64,000 nt of DNA from Spirosomataceae bacterium TFI 002. Its GTDB lineage: Bacteria > Bacteroidota > Bacteroidia > Cytophagales > Spirosomataceae. Positions within the stretch are counted from its first letter, which is position 1. The number at the start of each line of letters is the position of its first letter. A program made the translations under genes and the position numbers. The stretch is taken from assembly GCA_900230115.1 (NCBI GenBank), contig LT907983.1, positions 5,397,466-5,461,465 of the forward strand, read 5' to 3'. Below, one piece after another: positions 35,380 to 44,965 of the stretch. The notes beneath the pieces are model-generated. The model saw only the letters and a program-made list of their open reading frames with translations, searched no databases and was not told the origin of the DNA.

Positions 35380-36879
35380 ATGAAAAAAAACATAATACTC
35401 TTACTTCTTTTTGTCACGTATATAGTTAATGGACAATCAAGTAAGTTAATAATTAATGTAAAAACTTCTCCTGAATTAACAAACAATCAAGCTTCTGAAG
35501 GACGCTTGATGTTGTTTTTGAATCAAAACCCAGCAGTTGATCCTAAAGACGGAACTTGGCCTATGAAGAAGTCAAGAAGCATAATTTTTGCTAAGAATAT
35601 ATCAACATGGAAAGGCGGGACGGAAATAAATAGTGATGCACAAACCCCTTGGCAGTCGACAGAAGTATTTGGCTTAAATGATATTCCAAAAGGCAAATAT
35701 TACCTCCAAGTGCTTTATGCTCAATCCAAGGATGAGTCAAGAATAGATGTTCCTGGAGATTTATACAGCAAACCAGTATTAATTGACTTGACTAAAAATG
35801 CCAATCTCGATGTTCAGTTGACAGAAAAGGTAGCCAATAGAAGTCTTATTGAGCATAAATTAGTTCAGGATTTTACGCAGCAAAGTCAAGCATTGAGCAA
35901 TTGGTGGTCAAAGCCAATGTCAGTAAAAGCTTCTATATTATTGCCAAGCGGTTATTTTGAAAATCCCGATAAGCGTTATCCTGTTCGCTACAACGTGGCA
36001 GGTTACGGAGGTAGGTACGATAGAATTAATAGACTTCTCAAACAAGAAGAATTCAAAACATGGTGGGAGTCGGATAATGCTCCTCAAGTAATTACTGTTT
36101 TTCTCGATGGTGAAGGGCCATTTGGAGATTCCTACCAATTGGACTCTGATAACAATGGGCCATTTGGCCAAAATTTAGTTGAAGAATTGATTCCAACCGT
36201 GGAGAAGCTGTTTAGAACAAACGGAAAACGTTATACCGATGGTTGCTCTACAGGAGGTTGGGTTTCTTTAGCGTTACAGCTTTTTTATCCAAAGACCTTT
36301 GATGCATGTTACTCTTACAGTCCTGACCCCGTTGACTTTAGCGACATGCAGTTAATGAATATTTATAATGATGAAAATGCATTCATAAGCGAGTTTGGAC
36401 TTGATCATCCAAGTAAGAGAAGTAGAGATGGCGAGCCTGAATTTACTGTAAGGCAAGAGATTAATTACGAAAATATTCAAGGTAAAAACAGTACTTGGAC
36501 TACTAGCGGTCAGCAATGGGGTGGCTGGAATGCAGTTTATAGCCCGAATTCAAAAGATGGAACTCCTACCCCACTCTTTGACCCCAAAACTGGTAACATT
36601 GACAAAAGCGTAGCTGAAAACTGGAAAAAGTATGACTTACTAAAACTAGTTCAGGACAACTGGAGTACGCTTGGACCTCAAATACAAGGGAAAGTAAATA
36701 TTGTAATGGGTGATATGGACAACTACTACCTCAACAATGCTTTGAGAAAATTTGACAGTTTTATAAAAACTACTGAAAGTCCAAAATCAGACGCGAATAT
36801 TATCTTTAAGGCTACGGAAGGTCATTGCGATAGTTATTCTCACAGAAAGGTTTTGGAGCAAATTGGTGAGTTAAACTAG
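35380..36879 (+). CDS. Secreted alpha/beta-fold esterase-like hydrolase
   Basis: 499 residues from the ATG at 35380, with a signal peptide (I-I-L-L-L-L-F-V-T-Y-I-V-N-G-Q). The N-terminal beta-rich part (about 20-190) precedes an esterase-D/enterochelin-esterase-like domain with P-V-R-Y-N-V-A-G-Y-G-G-R. The nucleophile elbow is D-G-C-S-T-G-G-W (Ser near 289), D-M-D-N-Y-Y-L is a likely acid region, and E-G-H-C-D-S-Y-S-H supplies the histidine. Substrate unknown. The longer frame to 35299 overlaps tspO and is rejected. Confidence 0.78.
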   Translation: MKKNIILLLLFVTYIVNGQSSKLIINVKTSPELTNNQASEGRLMLFLNQNPAVDPKDGTWPMKKSRSIIFAKNISTWKGGTEINSDAQTPWQSTEVFGLNDIPKGKYYLQVLYAQSKDESRIDVPGDLYSKPVLIDLTKNANLDVQLTEKVANRSLIEHKLVQDFTQQSQALSNWWSKPMSVKASILLPSGYFENPDKRYPVRYNVAGYGGRYDRINRLLKQEEFKTWWESDNAPQVITVFLDGEGPFGDSYQLDSDNNGPFGQNLVEELIPTVEKLFRTNGKRYTDGCSTGGWVSLALQLFYPKTFDACYSYSPDPVDFSDMQLMNIYNDENAFISEFGLDHPSKRSRDGEPEFTVRQEINYENIQGKNSTWTTSGQQWGGWNAVYSPNSKDGTPTPLFDPKTGNIDKSVAENWKKYDLLKLVQDNWSTLGPQIQGKVNIVMGDMDNYYLNNALRKFDSFIKTTESPKSDANIIFKATEGHCDSYSHRKVLEQIGELN

Positions 36880-36886
36880 CGACGAA

Positions 36887-37333
36887 ATGAGAATTCTTGA
36901 AGAATTAGAAAGAACATCAAATGAGGCTTTAAAGTACTTTGAACTTCCTGAAAGTGAAATGTCAAAGAACTACGGTCCTGAGAAGTGGAACATTAAACAA
37001 ATATTGGTTCATTTAGCAGATGCAGAGGCTGTTCTTTTGGAACGGATAAAACGTACGATTTCAGAAGAAAATCCAACTGTCATCGGTTTTGACCAAGATT
37101 TATGGGAAGAGAAATTATCATATAATACTTTGCCATTAGAACTGAGTAAGGAAATCTTTGTAGCAAATAGAAAGTCAATATCTTTTCTAGCCAAAGAGTT
37201 CTACCAAAAGGAAGGAAACAGAATCAATACACATAATATTGTTGGTGTTAAAACGCTAAAGGATGAATTTGACAAGGTAATTTGGCACAGCGAAGGGCAT
37301 TTAGATCAAATTAAAATAGCTTTGAAATCATGA
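36887..37333 (+). CDS. DinB-family four-helix protein
   Basis: 148 residues of the DinB/YfiT metalloenzyme fold. Metal-ligand candidates are the His in I-K-Q-I-L-V-H-L-A-D-A-E (about 42) and the histidines in V-I-W-H-S-E-G-H-L-D-Q-I (about 135-139). Members include thiol-dependent transferases; the function here is unknown. It overlaps the next DinB-like gene by 4 nt (ATGA), so the two are co-translated. Confidence 0.8.
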   Translation: MRILEELERTSNEALKYFELPESEMSKNYGPEKWNIKQILVHLADAEAVLLERIKRTISEENPTVIGFDQDLWEEKLSYNTLPLELSKEIFVANRKSISFLAKEFYQKEGNRINTHNIVGVKTLKDEFDKVIWHSEGHLDQIKIALKS

Positions 37334-37776
37334 CAACAAAAAACATTTCTGATCTACTTATTAGAGAATTAAACCTTCTCAAAAAAGAGATTGAAGCTTA
37401 TTCCAACGAAGAAAACCTTTGGAAAGTGGCTGATGGTATAACCAATTCTGCTGGAAACTTAGCTCTACACCTTATTGGAAACCTTAATACATACATAGGA
37501 GCTGAATTGGGAAAAACTGGTTATATAAGAAACAGAGAAGCAGAATTTGCTGACAAGAATATCCCCAAAGCAGTCATTATTGCGGACATTGAGAAGCTTA
37601 TTCCAGTAATTTCAACTACTCTTTCAGTCATTAAAGAGAAACAATTAAGCGAAAAATATCCATTACTAGTTTTCAAAGAAAAAGCAGAAATTGGTTTCTT
37701 CTTAATCCATCTTCACGGTCATTTGACTTATCATCTAGGACAGATAAATTATCATAGAAGGTTGCTTGACAATTGA
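37330..37776 (+). CDS. DinB/DUF1572-like four-helix protein
   Basis: 148 residues, distantly similar in fold to the gene before it. N-L-A-L-H-L-I-G-N-L-N (His near 47) and L-I-H-L-H-G-H-L-T-Y-H-L-G-Q-I-N-Y-H-R (about 125-143) supply the expected metal histidines. Together with its overlapping neighbour it may form a heteromeric DinB pair (inference). Confidence 0.78.
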   Translation: MTTKNISDLLIRELNLLKKEIEAYSNEENLWKVADGITNSAGNLALHLIGNLNTYIGAELGKTGYIRNREAEFADKNIPKAVIIADIEKLIPVISTTLSVIKEKQLSEKYPLLVFKEKAEIGFFLIHLHGHLTYHLGQINYHRRLLDN

Positions 37777-37781
37777 ATTAT

Positions 37782-37967
37782 ATGACAAAGAAAACAAAAT
37801 TAATCATAGGCATAATATTAAGCACTTTAGGTCTATTAAGTGTAATTATGGGGGTTTATGTCATTCCAGAAGGTAACGACTTTTTGGAAGACCTTGGATA
37901 CTTTGTATTTGCCGGAGGGCTAATATTTGTAACGCTTGGCTCTAGCCTTGTTGGAGGGAAAAATTGA
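37782..37967 (+). CDS. Small two-helix membrane protein, hypothetical
   Basis: 61 residues from the ATG at 37782; an in-frame TTG at 37773 overlaps the previous stop. Two hydrophobic helices (I-I-G-I-I-L-S-T-L-G-L-L-S-V-I-M-G-V-Y-V and Y-F-V-F-A-G-G-L-I-F-V-T-L-G-S-S-L-V) are joined by an acidic turn. No family is recognised. It is 5 nt behind the DinB pair and likely in that operon. Confidence 0.6.
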   Translation: MTKKTKLIIGIILSTLGLLSVIMGVYVIPEGNDFLEDLGYFVFAGGLIFVTLGSSLVGGKN

Positions 37968-38158
37968 CGTAACTCAGAATTGAGGTTCGGAGATAAAAGC
38001 AGGAAGTTTTCGATGCTTGTAAGTTTTAAACTTTCCTTCTGAGTCCTTGAAATGTAATTTAAAAGGCTAAAGAATGGAGGTAATTGAATGAACGTTAACG
38101 GAAATTTCAACTTTTCCAGCTTCCTATTTACTACTCCATAACTATTCAACTAAATCTC

Positions 38159-39796
38159 TTACACCTTTCGCTCTATCTCCTTCAAATTCTCCATCTTTTT
38201 GTTTCTGAGGAAGCCATTGATATCTTCGAAATGTTCTTTAACTCGCTTATTACCAAACTCAAATACTTTGGTAGCCAAGCCATCCAAGAAATCTCTATCG
38301 TGAGAAATTAAAATGATGGTGCCTTCAAATGCATTTAAAGCATCTTTTAAAATGTCCTTTGTCCTGAGATCTAAATGGTTGGTAGGCTCATCGAGAATTA
38401 ACAGGTTTACAGGTTCTAGCAATAGTTTGATCATTGCAAGTCTAGTTTTTTCTCCTCCCGAAAGCATTTTTACTTTCTTGTTCAACTCATCACCTCTAAA
38501 AAGAAATGCACCTAGCAAGTCCTTCACTTTCGTTCTTATTTCACCTTTGGCGATATTATCAACAGTATCAAAAACCGTCAGTTCTTCGTCCAAGAGAGAA
38601 GCTTGATTTTGAGCAAAGTAACCGATTTCACAGTTATGGCCTACTTTTAAATCACCCTCAAATTCTATTTCACCCATGATGGCTTTTACCATCGTAGATT
38701 TTCCCTCTCCGTTTTTACCAACAAATGCAATTTTCTCCCCTCTTTCGATGGTTAATTGTGCATTTTTGAAAACTACATTTTCACCGTATGACTTACTTAC
38801 TTGATCGGCTATCACAGGATAATTCCCAGATCGTGGAGCAGGTGGAAATTTTATATTGATGTGCGAAGTATCTATTTCATCTACTTCTACAATATCCAGT
38901 TTCTCAAGCATTTTTACCCTAGATTGAACCTGTAGAGTTTTGGAATAGGTGCCTTTAAAACGATCAATAAACTCTTGCGTATCTGCAATCATTTTCGCTT
39001 GATCATTGAATTGTTTTTGCTGCTGCTCTAGCCTTTCTTTTCGTAATTGTAGGTAATGAGAATAATTCACTTTGTAATCGTAAATTTTCCCTTGTGTAAC
39101 CTCAATGGTGCGATTGGTTACATTATCCACGAATGTTCTATCGTGCGAGATTAGTATTACTGCTTTGGAACTATTGATCAAAAAATCCTCTAACCATTGG
39201 ATAGATTCAATATCCATGTGGTTTGTAGGCTCATCGAGTAAGATTAAATCTGGTTTCTGAAGCAGAATTTTCGCCAATTCTATTCTCATTCGCCATCCAC
39301 CACTAAACTCACTAGAAGGACGATGAAAATCGGCCCTTGAAAACCCTAAACCTTGTAAGCATATTTCTATTTCTGCATCGTAGTTAATTTCTTCTATAGA
39401 ATAATATTTTTCACTCAAGTCCGAAACACGCTCAATGATGTTCATGTAGGCATCAGACTCATAATCTGTCCGAGTTTCAAGTTGAGTATTGAGCTCGTCG
39501 ATTTCTTTTTTCATACCAAGCACAGCAGAAAAAGCCTTCGCAGTTTCTTCAAAAACTGTGGTATCATCAAGAGTTAATAAGTGCTGCGGTAAATAAGCAA
39601 TAATTGCGTCTCCTGGGGCAGAAATTTTACCTCTTGTAGGCTTCGTGACACCGGCAATGAGTTTTAACAAAGTAGATTTACCCGCTCCATTCTTACCCAT
39701 GAGGCCTATTCTATCCTTGTCATTGATGTTAAAAGTGACATCACTAAAAAGTGTTGCTCCACTGAATTCTATTGCAATATTATCTACCGAAATCAT
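38159..39796 (-). CDS. ABC-F family ATPase
   Basis: 545 residues with two ATP-binding cassettes and no membrane domain. Walker A motifs are G-K-N-G-A-G-K-S-T near 36 and G-K-N-G-E-G-K-S-T near 350. Signatures S-G-G-W-R-M-R and L-S-G-G-E-K-T-R are each followed by L-D-E-P-T-N-H-M/L-D. The interdomain linker (about 240-310) is charged and helical. ABC-F proteins act on ribosomes in translation regulation or drug protection. It resembles the housekeeping Uup/YbiT types rather than a known resistance protein. A -7-like TATCTTTG is at 39820-39827. Confidence 0.92.
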   Translation of the reverse strand: MISVDNIAIEFSGATLFSDVTFNINDKDRIGLMGKNGAGKSTLLKLIAGVTKPTRGKISAPGDAIIAYLPQHLLTLDDTTVFEETAKAFSAVLGMKKEIDELNTQLETRTDYESDAYMNIIERVSDLSEKYYSIEEINYDAEIEICLQGLGFSRADFHRPSSEFSGGWRMRIELAKILLQKPDLILLDEPTNHMDIESIQWLEDFLINSSKAVILISHDRTFVDNVTNRTIEVTQGKIYDYKVNYSHYLQLRKERLEQQQKQFNDQAKMIADTQEFIDRFKGTYSKTLQVQSRVKMLEKLDIVEVDEIDTSHINIKFPPAPRSGNYPVIADQVSKSYGENVVFKNAQLTIERGEKIAFVGKNGEGKSTMVKAIMGEIEFEGDLKVGHNCEIGYFAQNQASLLDEELTVFDTVDNIAKGEIRTKVKDLLGAFLFRGDELNKKVKMLSGGEKTRLAMIKLLLEPVNLLILDEPTNHLDLRTKDILKDALNAFEGTIILISHDRDFLDGLATKVFEFGNKRVKEHFEDINGFLRNKKMENLKEIERKV

Positions 39797-39819
39797 CTAT
39801 TTTTTGCTCAAATTGGCCG

Positions 39820-39827
39820 CAAAGATA
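39820..39827 (-). promoter_or_regulatory. -7 element of the ABC-F gene
   Basis: The reverse strand reads TATCTTTG, matching TAnnTTTG, 23 nt before the ABC-F start. A consensus -33 is not obvious. Confidence 0.4.
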
Positions 39828-39989
39828 GTTATAAGCCAATGAGTTGCTATGTGGGCTTGGGATATTTTTAGTTTCTGGGTGCTTATACCTTGCATAACAT
39901 GAATGTTGGTCAATTAAAAAAAGAATTTTCAGAAGCGATTTTAGCACCAAAAAAATAGCTAATTTCCACCTTTAAAAACCATAGCCAGT

Positions 39990-42155
39990 ATGAAGCAAAA
40001 TATCCTATTCATTTTTCTACTTTTCACATTCTCTTCGTGTTTTAAACAAACAGCAAATTCCGAAACAGAAAAGTGGGAATCAATTGCGGAAAATGTTGAA
40101 ATCATTCGAGACGATTTTGGTGTACCACACATTTATGGTAAAACGGATGCCGAGGCTGTTTTTGGATTACTTTATGCACAATGTGAAGACGACTTTAATC
40201 GTGTAGAGCAAAACTACATTTGGGCAACAGGTCGCTTGGCAGAAACTGAAGGTGAAAGTGCACTTTACAGCGACTTAAGAGCAAAACTCTACATGACAGA
40301 AGAGGAAGCCAAAATGAATTACGACAAAGCTCCAGATTGGCTAAAAAAGCTTTGTGATGCCTTTGCAGACGGTGTTAACTACTATTTACATACGCACCCA
40401 GAAGTAAAACCAAGAGTTATTACTCGTTTTGAGCCTTGGATGCCCTTGTATTTTAGCGAGGGTTCTATTGGGGGTGATATTGAAAGAATTTCAACAAAAA
40501 AACTAAAGGACTTCTACGGTCCTCAGGACCAAGCTGCTGTTCATAATGGAATGATTTCTATTGACGATGGTGAGCCAAAAGGAAGCAATGGTTTTGCTAT
40601 TTCTGGAAAATTAACTGAATCAGGCAATGCAATGCTCTTGATCAACCCGCATACTTCTTTCTTTTTTCGTGGGGAAGTTCATGTGGTAAGTGAAGAAGGC
40701 ATGAATGCATACGGAGCGGTTACTTGGGGGCAATTCTTTGTATACCAAGGATTCAATGAGAAAAATGGTTGGATGCACACTTCTAGCTATGGAGATGTGA
40801 TAGACGAATTTGAAGAAACTATCAACCAAGAAGATGGACTAAAATATAAGTATGGTGAAGAAATGCGTCCTGTACAAAGCCAAGAGGTGGTTTTGAAATA
40901 CAAAGACGGTGACGAAATAAAAGAGAAAACTTTCGCTCATTACAGAACACATCACGGTCCTATCACTCACAAAAATGGAGACAGATGGGTAGCAACTGCT
41001 ATCATGTGGAAACCGGTGGAGGCTTTGATTCAGTCCTACACACGTACGAAAATGAGTAGCTATGAGGAGTTCGATAAAATGATGGACATTAGGACAAATT
41101 CGTCCAACAATACAGTGTACGCAGACTCAGATGGTAATATTGCTTACTACCAAGGTAATTTTATTCCAAAACGTAATTCAAGTTTTGATTTTTCAAATCC
41201 TGTAGATGGTAGCAATCCAGCTACAGATTGGTTGGGAGTTCATGAGCTCGACGAAACAATGAAAATCTTTAACCCAGGTAATGGCTGGATTCAAAATTGC
41301 AATGCGACTCCATTCACAGCTGCTGGGGAATTTAGTCCTAAGAAAGAAGATTATCCAAATTACATGTGGGGAGTGGGTGAGAATTTTAGACAAATGAATG
41401 CGATTAGGCTTTTGTCAAAAGCAGAAAACCTAAACATTGACCGTCTGATTACACTAGCGTATGACCCACTTTTAGTTGGTTTTGAAAAACTAATTCCGGG
41501 GATAATCGAAGCGTATGACAAACAAGGTTCTAAAAACCCAAATGCCAAGGAAGCAATAGACATTTTAGGAAATTGGGATTACAAAGTTTCCATCGATTCC
41601 AAGGCAATGAGTATTGGGCATTATTACGCTTCGGCATACAGGGATAGTAAAAAAGCTCCAATGGGGATGGATTTGACAGAAGCCATCACTTATTACGGTT
41701 CAAAATCTCCTTTAGCGGAAAGAATCTCAATTTTTGAAGAAGCCATTGATCAACTAAAAGCTGACTTCGGCAGTGTTTCAGTTCCTTGGGGTGAAATTAA
41801 TCGTTACCAAAGGTTGAATGGTGATATTGAGCAAGATTTTAATGATGAAAAACCTAGTCACGCTGTGGGAATGACTTCTAGCCGATGGGGAGCTTTGGCG
41901 TCATTTGCAGCCAAGCAATACCCTGGTACCAAAAGAATTTACGGAACATCGGGCAATAGTTTTGTCGCTGTAGTCGAGTTTGGCGATAAAGTAATTGCGA
42001 AATCAATGCTCGCAGGTGGTCAAAGCGGTGACCCTAGTTCACCACATTTTGATGACCAAGTGCAGCGATATATTGACGTTCAGTTTAAGGACGTGCCGTA
42101 TTACAAAGAGGATGTTCTTAAAAGAGCGAAGAAGACATATCATCCGGGTGAATGA
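39990..42155 (+). CDS. Penicillin-acylase-family N-terminal-nucleophile hydrolase, lipoprotein
   Basis: 721 residues. The lipoprotein signal peptide (L-F-T-F-S-S-C) is followed by an alpha-subunit part (about 25-197) and the autoprocessing site K-G-S-N-G-F-A-I, with Ser199 as the future N-terminal nucleophile. The beta-subunit part runs to the end, with S-N-N-T-V-Y-A-D and C-terminal G-G-Q-S-G-D-P-x-S-P-H-F. It belongs to the aculeacin/acyl-homoserine-lactone acylase branch and cleaves amide-linked acyl groups in the periplasm. It precedes peptidase and carrier genes on the same strand. Confidence 0.9.
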   Translation: MKQNILFIFLLFTFSSCFKQTANSETEKWESIAENVEIIRDDFGVPHIYGKTDAEAVFGLLYAQCEDDFNRVEQNYIWATGRLAETEGESALYSDLRAKLYMTEEEAKMNYDKAPDWLKKLCDAFADGVNYYLHTHPEVKPRVITRFEPWMPLYFSEGSIGGDIERISTKKLKDFYGPQDQAAVHNGMISIDDGEPKGSNGFAISGKLTESGNAMLLINPHTSFFFRGEVHVVSEEGMNAYGAVTWGQFFVYQGFNEKNGWMHTSSYGDVIDEFEETINQEDGLKYKYGEEMRPVQSQEVVLKYKDGDEIKEKTFAHYRTHHGPITHKNGDRWVATAIMWKPVEALIQSYTRTKMSSYEEFDKMMDIRTNSSNNTVYADSDGNIAYYQGNFIPKRNSSFDFSNPVDGSNPATDWLGVHELDETMKIFNPGNGWIQNCNATPFTAAGEFSPKKEDYPNYMWGVGENFRQMNAIRLLSKAENLNIDRLITLAYDPLLVGFEKLIPGIIEAYDKQGSKNPNAKEAIDILGNWDYKVSIDSKAMSIGHYYASAYRDSKKAPMGMDLTEAITYYGSKSPLAERISIFEEAIDQLKADFGSVSVPWGEINRYQRLNGDIEQDFNDEKPSHAVGMTSSRWGALASFAAKQYPGTKRIYGTSGNSFVAVVEFGDKVIAKSMLAGGQSGDPSSPHFDDQVQRYIDVQFKDVPYYKEDVLKRAKKTYHPGE

Positions 42156-42279
42156 GTTCATTATTCTTAAGCAAGTACATTGTTTGCTTCGGGATTTGAT
42201 TTTTTCACAAGAATTAATTCAAGCTTGTACAAGACTGTAAGTTTTTAGCTTATTTTTATCCGTTAAACTCATTGTAAAT

Positions 42280-43707
42280 ATGATAAGAAAGGTCTACTTG
42301 GTTTGTATTGTCGCTATAGTTTCTAGCTCTTCTATTGTTTTGGGACAAGGTAAAAAAGCTATTTTGAGCGAATTAGATAAGCAATCTGAAATGTATGGTG
42401 ACAAAGCCCTTCAAATTTGGAATTTTGCAGAAGTAGGGTACAAAGAGTATAAGAGCTCTCAACTACTTCAAGATTTGCTTAAAGAAAATGGCTTCACCAT
42501 AGAAGTTGGTGTTGCAGGAATTCCAACCGCTTTTGTGGCAACTTATGGCTCTGGTTCGCCTACCATTGGTATTTTGGGAGAATATGATGCTTTACCGGGT
42601 TTATCGCAAGCCGCAGTTCCTGAAAAAACTAGTTTAGGTGCAAATGCTGGTCATGGTTGCGGACATCACCTCTTTGGGGTTGGTTCTGCGGCTGCAGCCA
42701 TTGCTACAAAAAACTGGATGAAACTAAGCGGACAAAAAGGAACTTTGAAATTCTACGGTACGCCGGCAGAAGAAGGTGGATCAGGCAAAGTATACATGAC
42801 TCGCGAAGGCTTATTTAATAATGTTGATGTTGTACTTCACTGGCATCCTAGCGATGGAAACAAATCAGATGCTGCGAATTCACTTGCAAATAAAACTGGC
42901 AAATTCAGATTTCATGGCTTATCTGCTCATGCTGCAGCTTCTCCTGAGAGAGGGCGTTCAGCTTTAGATGGCTTAGAAGCAATGACGCACATGGTAAATA
43001 TGATGCGTGAGCACGTGCCAGAAGATGCTAGAATTCATTACATCATAACAGATGGTGGAAAAGCACCCAATGTTGTACCAGATTTTGCCGAGCTTTATAT
43101 GTACGTTCGTCACCCCAATAGAGATGTAGTAAAAGACATGTGGAATTGGATGGAGCAAATTGCAGAAGGTGCCGCAAAAGGAACGCAAACGACGGTGGAC
43201 TCGGAAGTTATAGGAGGAGTGCATGACCTTTTGCCAAATGAGTCTCTTGCCCATTTGATGAACAACAACATGAAGCAAATTGGTGGTTTTGCACTAAGTC
43301 CCGAAGAAATTGCTTTTGCAAAAAAAATACAGCCAACACCCGGAATGAAAGTTAAGGATTTGGCATCAACTCAGGAAATAGACGAAAGTGTGGTTTCACA
43401 AAACGGAGGCTCAACAGACGTGGGAGACATTAGCTGGGTGGTACCAACAATGGCATGTAGAACAGCCACTTGGGTGCCTGGCACTCCTGCCCATAGCTGG
43501 CAAGCAGTTGCCTCTGGCGGTACTTCAATTGGCACAAAAGGAATGATTTTGGCAGCAAAAACCTTGGCTACCACAGCTTATGACTTGTTTACAACACCAA
43601 GTGAAATTGAAAAAGCAAAAGCTGAATTTGAGAAAAGAAAAGGACCTGATTTTAAGTACGAACCACTCATAGGAAACAGAGCTCCTGCTCTAAACTATAG
43701 AGATTAA
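42280..43707 (+). CDS. M20-family amidohydrolase/aminoacylase, exported
   Basis: 475 residues with signal peptide (V-A-I-V-S-S-S-S-I-V-L-G-Q). It is close to the AbgB type. Metal residues are in G-H-G-C-G-H-H-L-F-G, P-A-E-E-G-G-S-G-K and the H-W-H-P-S-D segment, with the lid domain starting at G-K-F-R-F-H-G-L-S-A-H-A-A. Likely deacylates N-acyl amino acids or related amides. It heads a tight set: the DUF819 carrier starts 4 nt after its stop. Confidence 0.9.
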   Translation: MIRKVYLVCIVAIVSSSSIVLGQGKKAILSELDKQSEMYGDKALQIWNFAEVGYKEYKSSQLLQDLLKENGFTIEVGVAGIPTAFVATYGSGSPTIGILGEYDALPGLSQAAVPEKTSLGANAGHGCGHHLFGVGSAAAAIATKNWMKLSGQKGTLKFYGTPAEEGGSGKVYMTREGLFNNVDVVLHWHPSDGNKSDAANSLANKTGKFRFHGLSAHAAASPERGRSALDGLEAMTHMVNMMREHVPEDARIHYIITDGGKAPNVVPDFAELYMYVRHPNRDVVKDMWNWMEQIAEGAAKGTQTTVDSEVIGGVHDLLPNESLAHLMNNNMKQIGGFALSPEEIAFAKKIQPTPGMKVKDLASTQEIDESVVSQNGGSTDVGDISWVVPTMACRTATWVPGTPAHSWQAVASGGTSIGTKGMILAAKTLATTAYDLFTTPSEIEKAKAEFEKRKGPDFKYEPLIGNRAPALNYRD

Positions 43708-43711
43708 TCCT

Positions 43712-44965
43712 ATGCTACAAGAACCTATTGTTACCAATGATGCAATTTTACTAGGGATTCTTTTAGTTTTCTTATTTCTCATTTTTTGGGGATCAAAATT
43801 TGATAATAAATGGTTGGTCAAGATCTTTTCAGTTATTCCTGCACTTTTGCTCTGTTATTTGATTCCCGGCTTGCTCAATAGCTTTAATATCATCAGTGGT
43901 GACAATTCCGATTTATATAGAGTTACAACCAATTACTTGCTGCCAGCGGCTCTGATATTGCTTACTTCTACAGCGAATATAAGGGCGATTTTAGGTTTGG
44001 GTAAAACTGCATTGCTTACCTTTTTATCAGGAACAGTAGGAATTATTATTGGTGGTCCTTTGGCTTTGTTTATAGTCATGAAAGCTTCGGATAGTTTCGC
44101 TGTACAAGTCGTTGACATGGAATATTGGAAAGGCTTAATTACCGTAACTGGAAGCTGGATAGGTGGCAGTAGCAGCCAATTGGCATTGAAGGAAGTATAT
44201 GGTTGCTCCGAGGAGCTTTTTGCAATCATTCTTGTGCTAGATGCAATTGTGGCAAATATTTGGACAGCAGTTCTCATTTATGGAGCCGGAATTCATCAAA
44301 AAATAGACAAATGGCTAAAAGCTGATAGCTCCGCAATTGAAGATGTGAAACAAAGGATATTAGCATACAAGGAGGAAAAGGACAAGCCAGCTGATTTATT
44401 GGATTTGAGTTTAATTCTGGCTGTGGGTTTTGGTGGTGCAGCTTTAGCACACGCCCTTTCTTTTGGTCTTTCCGAAGTATTAACACCATTCAAGTCAAGT
44501 TTAGAAGCATACGGTTTAGAGCCATTTACTTCAAAGTTTCTTTGGCTAATCCTACTTTCTACTACCATCGGAATAGGTTTTAGTTTTACAAAACTTAGGA
44601 GCTTAGAAAAACTAGGTTCATCAGATATTGCGACTTTGATGATCTACTTTTTGATAATGACCATTGGTACGAGGTTAAACTTATTTGGAATTGGTGCAAA
44701 TGGTGGTTTACTGTTAGTTATCGTGATCTGGATGTTCATTCATATTGCAATTATGCTTGTCACAGCTCGTGTGCTTAAAGCACCTTTTTTCTTTGTAGCC
44801 GTGGGGAGCCAAGCAAATATTGGAGGAGTGGCAACCGCACCAGCAGTTGCTTCTGTTTTCCACCCTAGCCTTGCTCCTGTGGGCGTATTGTTAGCAGTTC
44901 TTAGTCATATTTTAGGTACTTATGGCGGCATAATTACCGCTTGGTTAATGTCATTATTCTTATGA
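43712..44965 (+). CDS. DUF819-family membrane carrier
   Basis: 417-residue polytopic membrane protein with about eleven hydrophobic segments. DUF819 features: W-I-G-G-S-S-S-Q-L-A-L-K, V-L-D-A-I-V-A-N-I-W and the late A-N-I-G-G-V-A-T-A-P-A-V-A-S. The family is thought to be secondary transporters of uncertain substrate (family knowledge). Position between an M20 deacylase and an M14 carboxypeptidase suggests uptake of released amino acids or peptides (inference). Confidence 0.85.
   Translation: MLQEPIVTNDAILLGILLVFLFLIFWGSKFDNKWLVKIFSVIPALLLCYLIPGLLNSFNIISGDNSDLYRVTTNYLLPAALILLTSTANIRAILGLGKTALLTFLSGTVGIIIGGPLALFIVMKASDSFAVQVVDMEYWKGLITVTGSWIGGSSSQLALKEVYGCSEELFAIILVLDAIVANIWTAVLIYGAGIHQKIDKWLKADSSAIEDVKQRILAYKEEKDKPADLLDLSLILAVGFGGAALAHALSFGLSEVLTPFKSSLEAYGLEPFTSKFLWLILLSTTIGIGFSFTKLRSLEKLGSSDIATLMIYFLIMTIGTRLNLFGIGANGGLLLVIVIWMFIHIAIMLVTARVLKAPFFFVAVGSQANIGGVATAPAVASVFHPSLAPVGVLLAVLSHILGTYGGIITAWLMSLFL

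Noticed and set aside
37968..38158. AAGTTT-T-AAACTT dyad downstream of the small membrane gene as a terminator
   Set aside because: Stem of only 6 A/T-rich pairs and no U-run; too weak to call.
40560..40610. Loss of the nucleophile in the penicillin-acylase-like gene
   Set aside because: G-S-N at residues 198-200 provides the normal Gly-Ser processing site, so the enzyme looks intact.
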